A stretch of 64,000 nucleotides of DNA, from contig NZ_JAFBGA010000015.1 in the NCBI RefSeq assembly GCF_016909575.1, positions 62,001-126,000 of the forward strand, in the 5' to 3' direction. Position numbers and translations under genes: made by a program. Shown here piece by piece: positions 14,765-23,485 of this stretch. The notes beneath the pieces were generated by a model. That model did not search any database and was not told the DNA's origin. It saw only the letters and a program-made list of their open reading frames with translations. Source of the stretch: Streptomyces sp. HB132 (GTDB lineage: Bacteria; Actinomycetota; Actinomycetes; Streptomycetales; Streptomycetaceae). Position 1 is the first letter of the stretch; the number at the start of each line of letters is the position of its first letter.

Positions 14765-16357
14765 TCAGTCGGTGAGGTTCACCGAACGGGCCGAGGTGGC
14801 CCCGATCTCGTCGGCGATCTCGTTGAGGACCGGCTGCGGGACGGTGTCGTCGACGGTGAGGACGACCAGCGCCTCGCCGCCCGCGTCCTGCCGCGAGACC
14901 TGCATGCCCGCGATGTTCAGACCGGCCTCACCGAGGATCTTGCCGACGGCGCCGACGACGCCGGGACGGTCCTCGTACCGCAGGACGACCATGTGGTCGG
15001 CGAGCGCCAGGTCGACGTCGTGCTCGCCGATCGCGACGATCTTCCGGAGGTGCTTGGGGCCGGCCAGGGTGCCGGAGACCGCGACCTCCTCGCCGCTCGA
15101 CAGCGTGCCGCGGACGGTCACCACGTTGCGGTGGTCGGGCGACTCGGAGCTGGTGGTGAGGCGGACCTCGACACCGCGCTCCTGCGCGAAGAGCGGGGCG
15201 TTGACGTATGACACCGTCTCGTCGACGACGTCCTCGAAGACGCCCTTGAGCGCGGAGAGTTCGAGCACCTTCACGTCGTGCTGCGTGATCTCGCCGTAGA
15301 CCTCGACGTCGAGACGGGCCGCGACCTCGCCCGCGAGCGCGGTGAAGATCCGGCCGAGCTTCTCCGCGAGCGGCAGTCCGGGACGCACGTCCTCGGCGAT
15401 GACACCGCCCTGGACGTTGACCGCGTCGGGCACGAGCTCACCGGCGAGGGCGAGACGGACGGACTTGGCGACGGCGATGCCCGCCTTCTCCTGCGCCTCG
15501 TCGGTCGAGGCACCGAGGTGCGGGGTGCAGACGACCTGGTCGAACTGGAACAGCGGGGAGTCCGTGCAGGGCTCCTTGGTGTACACGTCCAGACCGGCGC
15601 CGGCGACCCGTCCCTCCTTGAGGGCGGAGGCGAGCGCCTCCTCGTCGACGATGCCGCCGCGTGCGGCGTTGACGATGCGCACCGAGGGCTTCACCTTGTG
15701 CAGCGCGTCGTCGCCGATCAGCCCGAGCGTCTCGGGGGTCTTCGGCAGGTGCACCGTGATGAAGTCGGAGACCTCGAGCAGCTCGTCCAGCGTGAGGAGC
15801 TTGACGCCCATCTGCGCGGCCCGCGCGGGCTGTACGTAGGGGTCGTACGCGACGATCTTCATGCCGAAGGCGGACATGCGCTGCGCGACCAGCACGCCGA
15901 TGCGGCCGAGGCCGACGACGCCGAGGGTCTTCTCGCTGAGCTCGACACCCGTGTACTTGGAGCGCTTCCACTCGCCGTTCTTCAGGGCGGTGTTGGCCTG
16001 CGGGATGTTGCGCGCGGTGGCGACGAGCAGACCGCAGGCCAGCTCGGCGGCGGTGACGATGTTGGACGTCGGCGCGTTGACGACCATCACACCGGCCTTG
16101 GTGGCCGAGGAGACGTCGACGTTGTCCAGACCGACGCCCGCGCGGGCGACGACCTTGAGCTGCTTGGCCGCGGCGATGGCCTCGGCGTCGACCTTGGTGG
16201 CGGAACGCACCAGGATCGCGTCGACGTCGGCGATCGCGGGGAGGAGCTCGGCGCGGTCCGCGCCGTTGCAGTGCCGGATCTCGAAGTCCGGACCCAGGGC
16301 GTCAACCGTGGCGGGCGACAGCTCTTCGGCGATGAGTACGACAGGTTTCGAGCTCAC
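14765..16357 (-). CDS. serA: D-3-phosphoglycerate dehydrogenase
   Basis: With the GTG start at 16357 (GAGGAC upstream) the protein has 530 residues, the normal size of the actinobacterial long form. It starts serine synthesis by oxidising 3-phosphoglycerate with NAD. The NAD-binding motif GLGRIG is at 149-154. Catalytic residues are R233 in NAARGGIVDEE, E262 in YTKEP and H280 in CTPHLGAS. The intervening ASB domain (about 310-450) is followed by a C-terminal ACT domain (about 455-530, with YEDRPGVVGAVGKILGEAG), which in this family binds serine for feedback inhibition. It is followed by a strong terminator. The upstream ilvC terminator implies its own promoter. Confidence 0.95.
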   Translation of the reverse strand: MSSKPVVLIAEELSPATVDALGPDFEIRHCNGADRAELLPAIADVDAILVRSATKVDAEAIAAAKQLKVVARAGVGLDNVDVSSATKAGVMVVNAPTSNIVTAAELACGLLVATARNIPQANTALKNGEWKRSKYTGVELSEKTLGVVGLGRIGVLVAQRMSAFGMKIVAYDPYVQPARAAQMGVKLLTLDELLEVSDFITVHLPKTPETLGLIGDDALHKVKPSVRIVNAARGGIVDEEALASALKEGRVAGAGLDVYTKEPCTDSPLFQFDQVVCTPHLGASTDEAQEKAGIAVAKSVRLALAGELVPDAVNVQGGVIAEDVRPGLPLAEKLGRIFTALAGEVAARLDVEVYGEITQHDVKVLELSALKGVFEDVVDETVSYVNAPLFAQERGVEVRLTTSSESPDHRNVVTVRGTLSSGEEVAVSGTLAGPKHLRKIVAIGEHDVDLALADHMVVLRYEDRPGVVGAVGKILGEAGLNIAGMQVSRQDAGGEALVVLTVDDTVPQPVLNEIADEIGATSARSVNLTD

Positions 16358-16615
16358 GTGTGTCCTCACAAGTCCAGTGCGGACGGCCGTCCCGACGGCC
16401 GCAGGCGGTGGAGGGGCTAGCCGCGTGGAAGACGCACGACACTGTGGGCCCTGACGCGTGTATGTGTTGAGCAGTGTAGTCATGCGGCCGGGCGCGGACC
16501 GCGCCCCGGTGGAAGGATCACCCGCACGGGGTGGACGGTCTGTACGGACGTACGGAACCGCCTTCCTGCCACCCGCCCCTCCCCGCAGTGACACGGGGTG
16601 TGAGACCGGCCGTGT

Positions 16616-16648
16616 GCCGGGGGCGGGCCCGTCGGACCTGCCCCCGGC
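16616..16648 (-). terminator. Terminator hairpin downstream of ilvC
   Basis: Perfect 9-bp GC-rich stem (16616-16624 with 16640-16648) and a 15-nt loop, 6 bp after the ilvC stop. The remaining 258 bp up to serA hold the serA promoter region. I see no further gene there. Confidence 0.7.
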
Positions 16649-16654
16649 GAGAAC

Positions 16655-17656
16655 TCAGGCGTCCTCGTTGTCGACCCAGCTCATGAGCTTGCGGAGCTCC
16701 TTGCCGGTGGTCTCCAGCAGGGACTCGCTGTCGGCCTTCTTGTACTCGTTGTACTTGGGCAGACCGTTGTGGTACTCGGCCATCCACGCCTTGGCGAAGG
16801 TGCCGTCCTGGATCTCGGCGAGGACCTTCTTCATCTCGGCCTTGGTGGCGTCGGTGATGATGCGCGGGCCGGTGACGTAGTCGCCCCACTCGGCGGTCTC
16901 CGAGATGGACCAGCGCATCTTCTCCAGGCCGCCCTCGTACATGAGGTCGACGATGAGCTTCAGCTCGTGGAGGCACTCGAAGTACGCGATCTCCGGCTGG
17001 TAGCCGGCCTCGGTCAGCGTCTCGAAACCGGCCTTGACCAGGGCGGCGGTGCCACCGCAGAGGACGGCCTGCTCACCGAACAGGTCGGTCTCGGTCTCCT
17101 CGGTGAAGGTCGTCTTGATGACGCCGGCGCGCGTGCCGCCGATGCCCTTCGCGTAGCTGAGGGCGAGCTCCAGGCCCTTGCCCGTGGGGTCCTGCTCGAC
17201 GGCCACGATGCACGGGACGCCGCGGCCCTCCTCGTACTGGCGGCGGACCAGGTGACCCGGGCCCTTCGGGGCGACCATGCAGACGTCGACGTTGGCCGGC
17301 GGCTTGATGAAGTCGAAGCGGATGTTCAGGCCGTGGCCGAAGAACAGCGCGTCGCCGTCCTTGAGGTTGTCCTTGACGGACTCCTCGTAGACCTGGGCCT
17401 GGATCGGGTCCGGGACGAGGATCATGATGACGTCGGCCTCGGCCGCGGCCTCGGAAGGCGTCACCACGCGCAGGCCCTGCTCCTCGGCCTTGGCCTTGGA
17501 CTTCGAGCCCTCGTGCAGACCGACACGGACGTCGACACCCGAGTCACGCAGCGACAGCGCGTGGGCGTGGCCCTGGCTGCCGTAGCCGAGGACCGCGACC
17601 TTGCGGCCCTGGATGATGGACAGGTCGGCATCGTCGTCGTAGAACAGCTCGGCCAC
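16655..17656 (-). CDS. ilvC: Ketol-acid reductoisomerase (NADP+)
   Basis: This 333-residue class I enzyme isomerises and reduces 2-acetolactate or 2-aceto-2-hydroxybutyrate in valine, leucine and isoleucine synthesis. The N-terminal Rossmann motif LGYGSQGHAHALSLRDSG is at about 24-41. The magnesium and substrate site is in the knotted C-terminal domain (SETAEWGDYVTGPRI and the E-rich ETETDLFGEQAVLCGG segment). GTG has AAGGAGA upstream. It follows ilvN after 105 bp, so it may be read from the ilvBN transcript or from its own promoter in that gap. Confidence 0.96.
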   Translation of the reverse strand: MAELFYDDDADLSIIQGRKVAVLGYGSQGHAHALSLRDSGVDVRVGLHEGSKSKAKAEEQGLRVVTPSEAAAEADVIMILVPDPIQAQVYEESVKDNLKDGDALFFGHGLNIRFDFIKPPANVDVCMVAPKGPGHLVRRQYEEGRGVPCIVAVEQDPTGKGLELALSYAKGIGGTRAGVIKTTFTEETETDLFGEQAVLCGGTAALVKAGFETLTEAGYQPEIAYFECLHELKLIVDLMYEGGLEKMRWSISETAEWGDYVTGPRIITDATKAEMKKVLAEIQDGTFAKAWMAEYHNGLPKYNEYKKADSESLLETTGKELRKLMSWVDNEDA

Positions 17657-17761
17657 TGGGTCTTCTCCTTGGTGTGCAGGTGTTGCGTCCCACCGTACGG
17701 CGGGGTGCGTGGGGTACGTTGCCGGGTCTCGCCATACGAGCGGCGAGGTGGCCGGATGGGG

Positions 17762-18289
17762 TTACGCCGTACGGTCGAGTGCGCGCAGGGAACGGTCGGT
17801 GATCGAGCGCGCGCCGCGCCCTATGGCGATGGTGCCGGACTGGACGAGCTCCTTGATGCCGAACTGCTCGAGCATCTTGAGCATGGCCTCCAGCTTGTCG
17901 GCTCCCCCGGTCGCCTCGATCGTGACGGCCTCCGGGGAGACGTCGACGGTCTTGGCGCGGAACAGCTGGACGATCTCGACGATCTGGGAACGGGTCTCGT
18001 TGTCGGCACGGACCTTCACCAGGACGAGCTCCCGCTGGATCGCTGCGGCGGGCTCGAGTTCGACGATCTTCAGGACGTTGACCAGCTTGTTGAGCTGCTT
18101 CGTCACCTGCTCCAGGGGCAGGCCCTCGACGTTCACGACAATGGTGATGCGTGAGATGTCGGGATGTTCGGTGGTACCGACCGCGAGCGAGTCGATGTTG
18201 AAGCCGCGCCGGGAGAACAGGGCCGTGATCCGGGCGAGGACACCCGGCTTGTTCTCGACCAGGACGGAGAGTGTGTGCTTACTGGACAT
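17762..18289 (-). CDS. ilvN: Acetolactate synthase small (regulatory) subunit
   Basis: The 175-residue protein begins with an ACT domain (HTLSVLVENKPGVLARITALF, residues 4-24, then a GFNIDSLAVG segment) and ends with the ALS small-subunit C-terminal domain (about 85-165). It raises the activity of IlvB and gives feedback control by valine. The gap to ilvB is 22 bp, with a purine-rich run on the coding strand before ATG, consistent with translational coupling. Confidence 0.95.
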   Translation of the reverse strand: MSSKHTLSVLVENKPGVLARITALFSRRGFNIDSLAVGTTEHPDISRITIVVNVEGLPLEQVTKQLNKLVNVLKIVELEPAAAIQRELVLVKVRADNETRSQIVEIVQLFRAKTVDVSPEAVTIEATGGADKLEAMLKMLEQFGIKELVQSGTIAIGRGARSITDRSLRALDRTA

Positions 18290-18311
18290 GGAGTCTGTCT
18301 CTCTCTGTCTC

Positions 18312-20162
18312 TCAGTCGTCTTCGTTGTCGCCGAAGTCGGGGCGGACGCCGCGCGCTGCCATGACCTCGTCGTTGGAGGTGCCGGCTGCGACCATCGGCC
18401 ACACCATGGCGTCCTCGTGGACGATGAAGTCGATGACGACCGGGCGGTCGTTGATCGCGTTGGCCTCGGCGATGACCTTGTCCAGGTCGGCAGGGTCCTC
18501 GCAGCGGATCGCGTAGCAGCCCATCGCCTCGGACAGCTTGACGAAGTCCGGCACGCGGGTGCCCTTGGCGGGGAGGCCTTCCGTGTCCGCGCCGGAGTGC
18601 AGCACGGTGTTGGAGTACCGCTGGTTGTAGAACAGGGTCTGCCACTGGCGGACCATCCCGAGCGCGCCGTTGTTGATGATGGCGACCTTGATCGGGATGT
18701 TGTTGAGCGCGCAGGTGGTGAGTTCCTGGTTGGTCATCTGGAAGCAGCCGTCGCCGTCGATCGCCCAGACCGCGCGGTCGGGCATGCCCGCCTTGGCGCC
18801 CATGGCGGCCGGGACGGCGTACCCCATGGTCCCGGCGCCGCCGGAGTTGAGCCAGGTGGCGGGCCGCTCGTACTGGATGAAGTGCGAGGCCCACATCTGG
18901 TGCTGGCCGACACCCGCCGCGAAGATCGTTCCTTCGGGGGCGAGTTGACCGATGCGCTGGATGACCTGCTGCGGCGAGAGGCTGCCGTCCTCCGGCAGGT
19001 CGTAGCCGACGGGGTACGTGTCGCGCCAGCGGTTGAGGTCCTTCCACCAGGAGCTGTAGTCACCGGTGTTGCCCTCGGTGTGCTCCGCCTGGACCGCCTG
19101 GACGAGGTCGGCGATGACCTCGCGGGCGTCGCCGACGATCGGGACGTCGGCGGCGCGGTTCTTGCCGATCTCGGCCGGGTCGATGTCGGCGTGGACGATC
19201 TTGGCGTACGGCGCGAAGCTGTCCAGCTTGCCGGTGACGCGGTCGTCGAACCGGGCACCGAGCGCGACGATGAGGTCGGCCTTCTGCAGCGCGGTGACCG
19301 CGGTGACGGCACCGTGCATGCCGGGCATCCCCACGTGCAGCGGGTGGCTGTCGGGGAAGGAGCCGAGCGCCATCAGGGTGGTGGTGACGGGCGCTCCGGT
19401 GAGCTCTGCCAGGACCTTCAGCTCGGCGGTGGCGCCGGCCTTCATGACGCCGCCGCCGACGTAGAACACCGGGCGCTTGGCCTGGGTGATGAGCTTGGCG
19501 GCCTCGCGGATCTGCTTGGCGTGCGGCTTGGTGACCGGACGGTAGCCGGGCAGGTCCATCGTCGGCGGCCAGCTGAAGGTGGTCTTCGCCTGCAGCGCGT
19601 CCTTGGCGATGTCGACGAGCACCGGTCCCGGGCGGCCGGTGGAGGCGATGTGGAAGGCCTCGGCGATCGTGTGCGCGATGTCCTCGGCGCGGGTGACCAG
19701 GAAGTTGTGCTTCGTGATCGGCATGGTGATGCCGCAGATGTCGGCTTCCTGGAAGGCGTCCGTGCCGATGGCGCCGGAGGCCACCTGGCCGGTGATCGCG
19801 ACCAGGGGCACGGAGTCCATGGCGGCGTCGGCGATCGGGGTGACCAGGTTGGTGGCACCGGGGCCCGAGGTGACCATGCAGACACCGACCTTGCCCGTGG
19901 CCTGCGCGTAACCGGTGGCCGCGTGACCGGCACCCTGCTCGTGTCGGACCAGGATGTGGCGGACCCGGGTGGAGTCCATCAGCGGGTCGTACGCGGGAAG
20001 GATGCAACCGCCGGGGAGCCCGAATACGGTGTCGGCGCCGACTTCCTCGAGAGAACGGATGAGGGACTGCGCGCCCGTGAGGTGCTCAACGGAGGCGGAG
20101 GACGGTCCGCCGTTACGGGCCCGCGGCTGCGGGTGCTGGGCCCCGGTTGCCTGCTCGGTCAT
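18312..20162 (-). CDS. ilvB: Acetolactate synthase large (catalytic) subunit
   Basis: This 616-residue ThDP enzyme makes 2-acetolactate or 2-aceto-2-hydroxybutyrate. The activating glutamate is in VRHEQGAGHAATGYA, MVTSGPGATNLVTP follows, and the ThDP/Mg motif is GDGCFQMTNQELTT with the downstream NN. An N-terminal extension of about 40 residues is typical of actinobacterial IlvB. ATG follows AGAAGG. About 200 bp upstream is a leader peptide rich in Ile, Leu and Val codons with a terminator, so transcription is probably attenuated by charged branched-chain tRNAs. ilvN and ilvC follow on the same strand. Confidence 0.96.
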   Translation of the reverse strand: MTEQATGAQHPQPRARNGGPSSASVEHLTGAQSLIRSLEEVGADTVFGLPGGCILPAYDPLMDSTRVRHILVRHEQGAGHAATGYAQATGKVGVCMVTSGPGATNLVTPIADAAMDSVPLVAITGQVASGAIGTDAFQEADICGITMPITKHNFLVTRAEDIAHTIAEAFHIASTGRPGPVLVDIAKDALQAKTTFSWPPTMDLPGYRPVTKPHAKQIREAAKLITQAKRPVFYVGGGVMKAGATAELKVLAELTGAPVTTTLMALGSFPDSHPLHVGMPGMHGAVTAVTALQKADLIVALGARFDDRVTGKLDSFAPYAKIVHADIDPAEIGKNRAADVPIVGDAREVIADLVQAVQAEHTEGNTGDYSSWWKDLNRWRDTYPVGYDLPEDGSLSPQQVIQRIGQLAPEGTIFAAGVGQHQMWASHFIQYERPATWLNSGGAGTMGYAVPAAMGAKAGMPDRAVWAIDGDGCFQMTNQELTTCALNNIPIKVAIINNGALGMVRQWQTLFYNQRYSNTVLHSGADTEGLPAKGTRVPDFVKLSEAMGCYAIRCEDPADLDKVIAEANAINDRPVVIDFIVHEDAMVWPMVAAGTSNDEVMAARGVRPDFGDNEDD

Positions 20163-20232
20163 CGGCCTTCTCTTCTCGAAGCTGAGGGTTTATGCGGTGT
20201 TTTTGCGGGGTTTCGAAAGGTCCCGGTGCAAC

Positions 20233-20266
20233 AAAAAACCCCTCGTGCCGTGAGGCAAGCGAGGGG
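20233..20266 (-). terminator. ilvB attenuator terminator
   Basis: On the minus strand a perfect 7-bp stem (CCCCTCG at 20260-20266 with its complement at 20239-20245) is followed by six T residues (20233-20238). It lies between the leader peptide and ilvB, 71 bp before the ilvB start. The position and T-run mark it as the attenuator. Confidence 0.85.
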
Positions 20267-20310
20267 AGCGCGCCGGTGCGGTCTGCAGGGTGTACACGAG
20301 TGACCCTGCT

Positions 20311-20352
20311 TCAGCCGACGCGCTTTCCAAGTACGAGAATTCGGGTGCGCAT
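20311..20352 (-). CDS. ilvB leader peptide MRTRILVLGKRVG
   Basis: The 13-codon frame contains the run Ile-Leu-Val-Leu (ATT CTC GTA CTT) and ends in TGA. GGAGAGAGGG lies at good spacing before the ATG. An attenuator terminator follows 44 bp later. Leader peptides of this kind are known before ilvB in streptomycetes and relatives: stalling at the ILVL codons when branched-chain tRNAs are uncharged lets transcription read into ilvBNC. Confidence 0.88.
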   Translation of the reverse strand: MRTRILVLGKRVG

Positions 20353-20385
20353 GGCATTGACCCTCTCTCCGGCACGCATACGGTG

Positions 20386-23364
20386 TCAAGTGGGTGGGAC
20401 GGGAGTCTCATCATGTGAGCGGCTCTGGAGTGGGATCACGCCGCCGGCGAGCACCGGCCGAGCACCCTGGCCGACGCCCGGGACGGGGTATTTCCCGCGG
20501 GTCAGGGTGCGCCGCAGCCGGTACTCGTCCAGCGGTCCGGAGAAGGCCATCCCCTGGCCGTGCGTGCACCCCATGGCACGCAGGGCGCGGACCTGTTCGG
20601 GCACGTCCACCCCGTCCGCCACCGACTGCATGCCGAGGTCCCCGGCGATCCGCAGCAGCCCGCCGGTGATCTTGTGCAGCCTCGCCGACTCGACGACGCC
20701 CTCCACGAGGCACCGGTCCAGCTTCAGGACGTCGATGGGGAGCCGGCGCAGGGCGTTGACCGCGGCGTACCCGCTGCCGAAGCCGTCGAGCGCGATCCGT
20801 ACACCGAGCCGACGCAGGGCGACGAGCCGCTGTTCCAACTCGTCGAAGGAGATCCGCGGGTCACTGTCCGCCACTTCGATCATGAGGGCGCCCGAGGGCA
20901 GTCCGTACCGGGTCAGGAGCGCCTCGACCGACCCGGGGGGCAGTGCCCGGTCCAGGAGTCGGGCGGCGGACACGCGCACGGAGACGGAGACCGCGTGCCC
21001 GGCCCTGGAGCGGTCGGCGGCCTGCTCGACCGCCTCCTCCAGCAGCCAGGTCCCCAGCTCGGCGGCGCGTTCGTTGCCGTCGGCGACACGGAGGAACTCG
21101 GCGGGGGTGAAGAGGATGCCCTGCGCGGAGCGCCAGCGGGCCTGGGCGGCGACGGCCGCGACCGTGCCGCTGGCCAGATGGACGACGGGCTGGTGGAGGA
21201 GGGCGAACTCACCCTCGCGCAGGGCCGTGCGCAGTCGTGCCGCCAGCTCGGAGCGACGCACGACGTCCGCCTGCATCTGGGGGGCGTACAGCTCGACCCG
21301 GCCCTTGCCGTTCGCCTTCGCGCGGTACATGGCGAGGTCGGCGTTGCGCATGAGGTCCTTCGGTGTGATGGAGGGCTCGGCGAAGGCGACCCCGATGGAG
21401 GCGGCCACCCGGACCTCACCGGCGCCGATCCGGTACGGCTGGGAGAGTCTGAGGCGCAGCCGGTCGGCGATCTCGTGGACCTGGTACTCCCGGGCGGCCT
21501 GGTCCCGGGTGCCGTCGCCGACGATGAGCGCGGCGAACTCGTCGCCGCCGAGGCGGGCCGCGGTGTCCGAGGTGCGCACGGACTCCTGGAGACGGCGCCC
21601 GGCCTGGATCAGGAGCTCGTCACCCGCCTGATGGCCGATGGAGTCGTTGACCGCCTTGAAGCCGTCGAGATCGATGAAGAGCACGGCGGTGCCCGGGTCA
21701 CCGGCCCGGCGGCCCCCGAGTGTCTGACCGACCCGGGTGGTGAAGAGTGCGCGGTTGGGCAGATCGGTGAGCGGGTCGTGTTCGGCGTTGTGCTGGAGCT
21801 GCGCCTGCAGCCTGACCCGCTCGGTCACATCACGGCTGTTGAGCAGCAGGCCGCCCTCGTGCCGGTTGACGGAGGACTCGACGTGGAGCCAGTCACCCGT
21901 GCCTGATCTGAAGCGGCACTCGATCCGGGTGGTGGACTCCTCGCCGGACGGCACGGCGAGGAAGCGCCGCAGCTCGTGGACCACCCCGCCGAGGTCGTCG
22001 GGGTGGATGATCGACGACAGCTCCGTGCCGACGAGGTCCTCCGCCTCGCACCGGTAGACCCCGGCCGCCGCGGGGCTGACGTAACGGAGGACGCCACTGG
22101 GCTCGGCGATCATGATCACATCGCTGGAACCCTGCACCAGGGAGCGGAAGTGGTTCTCCTTCTGGGCGAGTTCCTGGGTGAGCGCGATGTTGTCGAGCAG
22201 CATGATGGCCTGCCGCAGGACCAGCGCGAGCACCACCGTGCAGGCGGTGAGGACGACCACCCGGTCGACCCTGCGGCCCTCCACCACGTTGTAGAGGATG
22301 CCGAGGGTGCAGACCGCCGCGGCCAGATAGGGCGTGAGCGCGGCGAGCGACCCGGCGATCGGGCGGCTCGCCGCGCGTGACCCGGGGCCGGACGCTTCGA
22401 CAGCGTTGTCCTGACCGCGGCCGGCACCCCAGGGCGCGTAGGCGAGGATCAGCGAACCGGCGAACCAGCCCGCGTCCAGCAGTTGTCCCGAGTGGTACGA
22501 CGAGCGCAGCAGCGGGGCGGTGAACAGGGCGTCGCACAGCACGGTCAGGGCGAGGCCGGCGATGGCGGTGTTCACCGCGGAGCGGTTCATGCTGACCCGC
22601 CGGAAGTGCAGCGCGAGCACCATGGAGACCAGCACGATGTCGAGCAGCGGGTAGGCCAGCGAGAGCGCCGCCCTGGCCACGCTCTCCCCCGCGGCGTTCA
22701 CGACATGCGCGGCCTGGGCGAGCGCGAGGCTCCAGGAGAGCGTCAGCAGGGAGCCGCCGATCAGCCACGCGTCCAGCACCAGGCAGACCCAGCCGGCCCG
22801 CGTGACGGGCCGCTTGGCCAGGACGAGCAGTCCCACGATGGCGGGCGGGGCGAAGCAGAGGAAGAAGAGGTCGGCGAGGGAGGGGGCGGGCACCGCACGG
22901 CCCAACACCACCTCGTACCAACCCCATACGGCGTTGCCTCCGGCGGCCATGGCCGAGGAGAGCGAGAAGAGCAGCCACGCGGGCCGGAACCGGCCGCCGC
23001 CGACGCGGGCGTACAGGAAGCACGACACCGCGGCGATCAGGGCAGCGGCGCTGAGTCCGAAGTCCCCCATGAAGAGCGCCACTTCGGGTGACCCCCAGCC
23101 GACGGCCGCCCCCACCGCGTATCCGGCGCACACGACGGCGAGGCCGAGTTGGGCGCGCAGCCCCGCCGTCCGTCCGGACGCCGGCTGCCGGGCGAGGAGG
23201 GCCTCGAGGGCGCTCACCGGAGAACTCCACGGACAGGCCCCGGCGCCCTGGCCGCCGTCGGCCTCCCCTGCCCGCACCGTCGCGTCGGTTCGTCTCTCCA
23301 TTGGCCGAACATCGCCCGTCGCCCCCTCGCGTTGCGCTTCCTCCCCCGGCGCCGTCCCTTCCAC
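20386..23364 (-). CDS. Membrane GGDEF-EAL protein with PAS domain and degenerate EAL site (CdgF-like)
   Basis: From the GTG at 23364 (GAAGAGGG seven bases upstream) the protein has 992 residues. An ATG at 23301 is an alternative. The N-terminal 60-370 region holds about nine or ten membrane segments, followed by a PAS domain (about 395-500). The GGDEF domain has an intact ARLGGDEF near residue 605 and an upstream RTSD I-site, so diguanylate cyclase activity with product inhibition is likely. The EAL domain (about 705-955) has AQA in place of EAL, VRVS in place of NVS, DGFG in place of DDFG and DG in place of EG, so phosphodiesterase activity is doubtful. Its stop is 33 bp from the ilvB leader. 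The ilvB-adjacent position matches the streptomycete protein called CdgF, from memory. Confidence 0.88.
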   Translation of the reverse strand: MEGTAPGEEAQREGATGDVRPMERRTDATVRAGEADGGQGAGACPWSSPVSALEALLARQPASGRTAGLRAQLGLAVVCAGYAVGAAVGWGSPEVALFMGDFGLSAAALIAAVSCFLYARVGGGRFRPAWLLFSLSSAMAAGGNAVWGWYEVVLGRAVPAPSLADLFFLCFAPPAIVGLLVLAKRPVTRAGWVCLVLDAWLIGGSLLTLSWSLALAQAAHVVNAAGESVARAALSLAYPLLDIVLVSMVLALHFRRVSMNRSAVNTAIAGLALTVLCDALFTAPLLRSSYHSGQLLDAGWFAGSLILAYAPWGAGRGQDNAVEASGPGSRAASRPIAGSLAALTPYLAAAVCTLGILYNVVEGRRVDRVVVLTACTVVLALVLRQAIMLLDNIALTQELAQKENHFRSLVQGSSDVIMIAEPSGVLRYVSPAAAGVYRCEAEDLVGTELSSIIHPDDLGGVVHELRRFLAVPSGEESTTRIECRFRSGTGDWLHVESSVNRHEGGLLLNSRDVTERVRLQAQLQHNAEHDPLTDLPNRALFTTRVGQTLGGRRAGDPGTAVLFIDLDGFKAVNDSIGHQAGDELLIQAGRRLQESVRTSDTAARLGGDEFAALIVGDGTRDQAAREYQVHEIADRLRLRLSQPYRIGAGEVRVAASIGVAFAEPSITPKDLMRNADLAMYRAKANGKGRVELYAPQMQADVVRRSELAARLRTALREGEFALLHQPVVHLASGTVAAVAAQARWRSAQGILFTPAEFLRVADGNERAAELGTWLLEEAVEQAADRSRAGHAVSVSVRVSAARLLDRALPPGSVEALLTRYGLPSGALMIEVADSDPRISFDELEQRLVALRRLGVRIALDGFGSGYAAVNALRRLPIDVLKLDRCLVEGVVESARLHKITGGLLRIAGDLGMQSVADGVDVPEQVRALRAMGCTHGQGMAFSGPLDEYRLRRTLTRGKYPVPGVGQGARPVLAGGVIPLQSRSHDETPVPPT

Positions 23365-23485
23365 GGCGCAGCCCTCTTCTGGACGATACACCAGACTCGT
23401 CACGCAGGGACATAGGTCATCTACTCTCCGTGACGACCTGGGGTGTTGAGGAGCCCCACGGTGCCCGGAGCGCTTCGGAGCGTGG

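Noticed and set aside
23365..23485. Near-match to a BldD box upstream of the large GGDEF-EAL gene
   Set aside because: TCAC-N5-GACA differs from the TnAC-N5-GTnA pattern at a conserved base, so it is not reported as a site.
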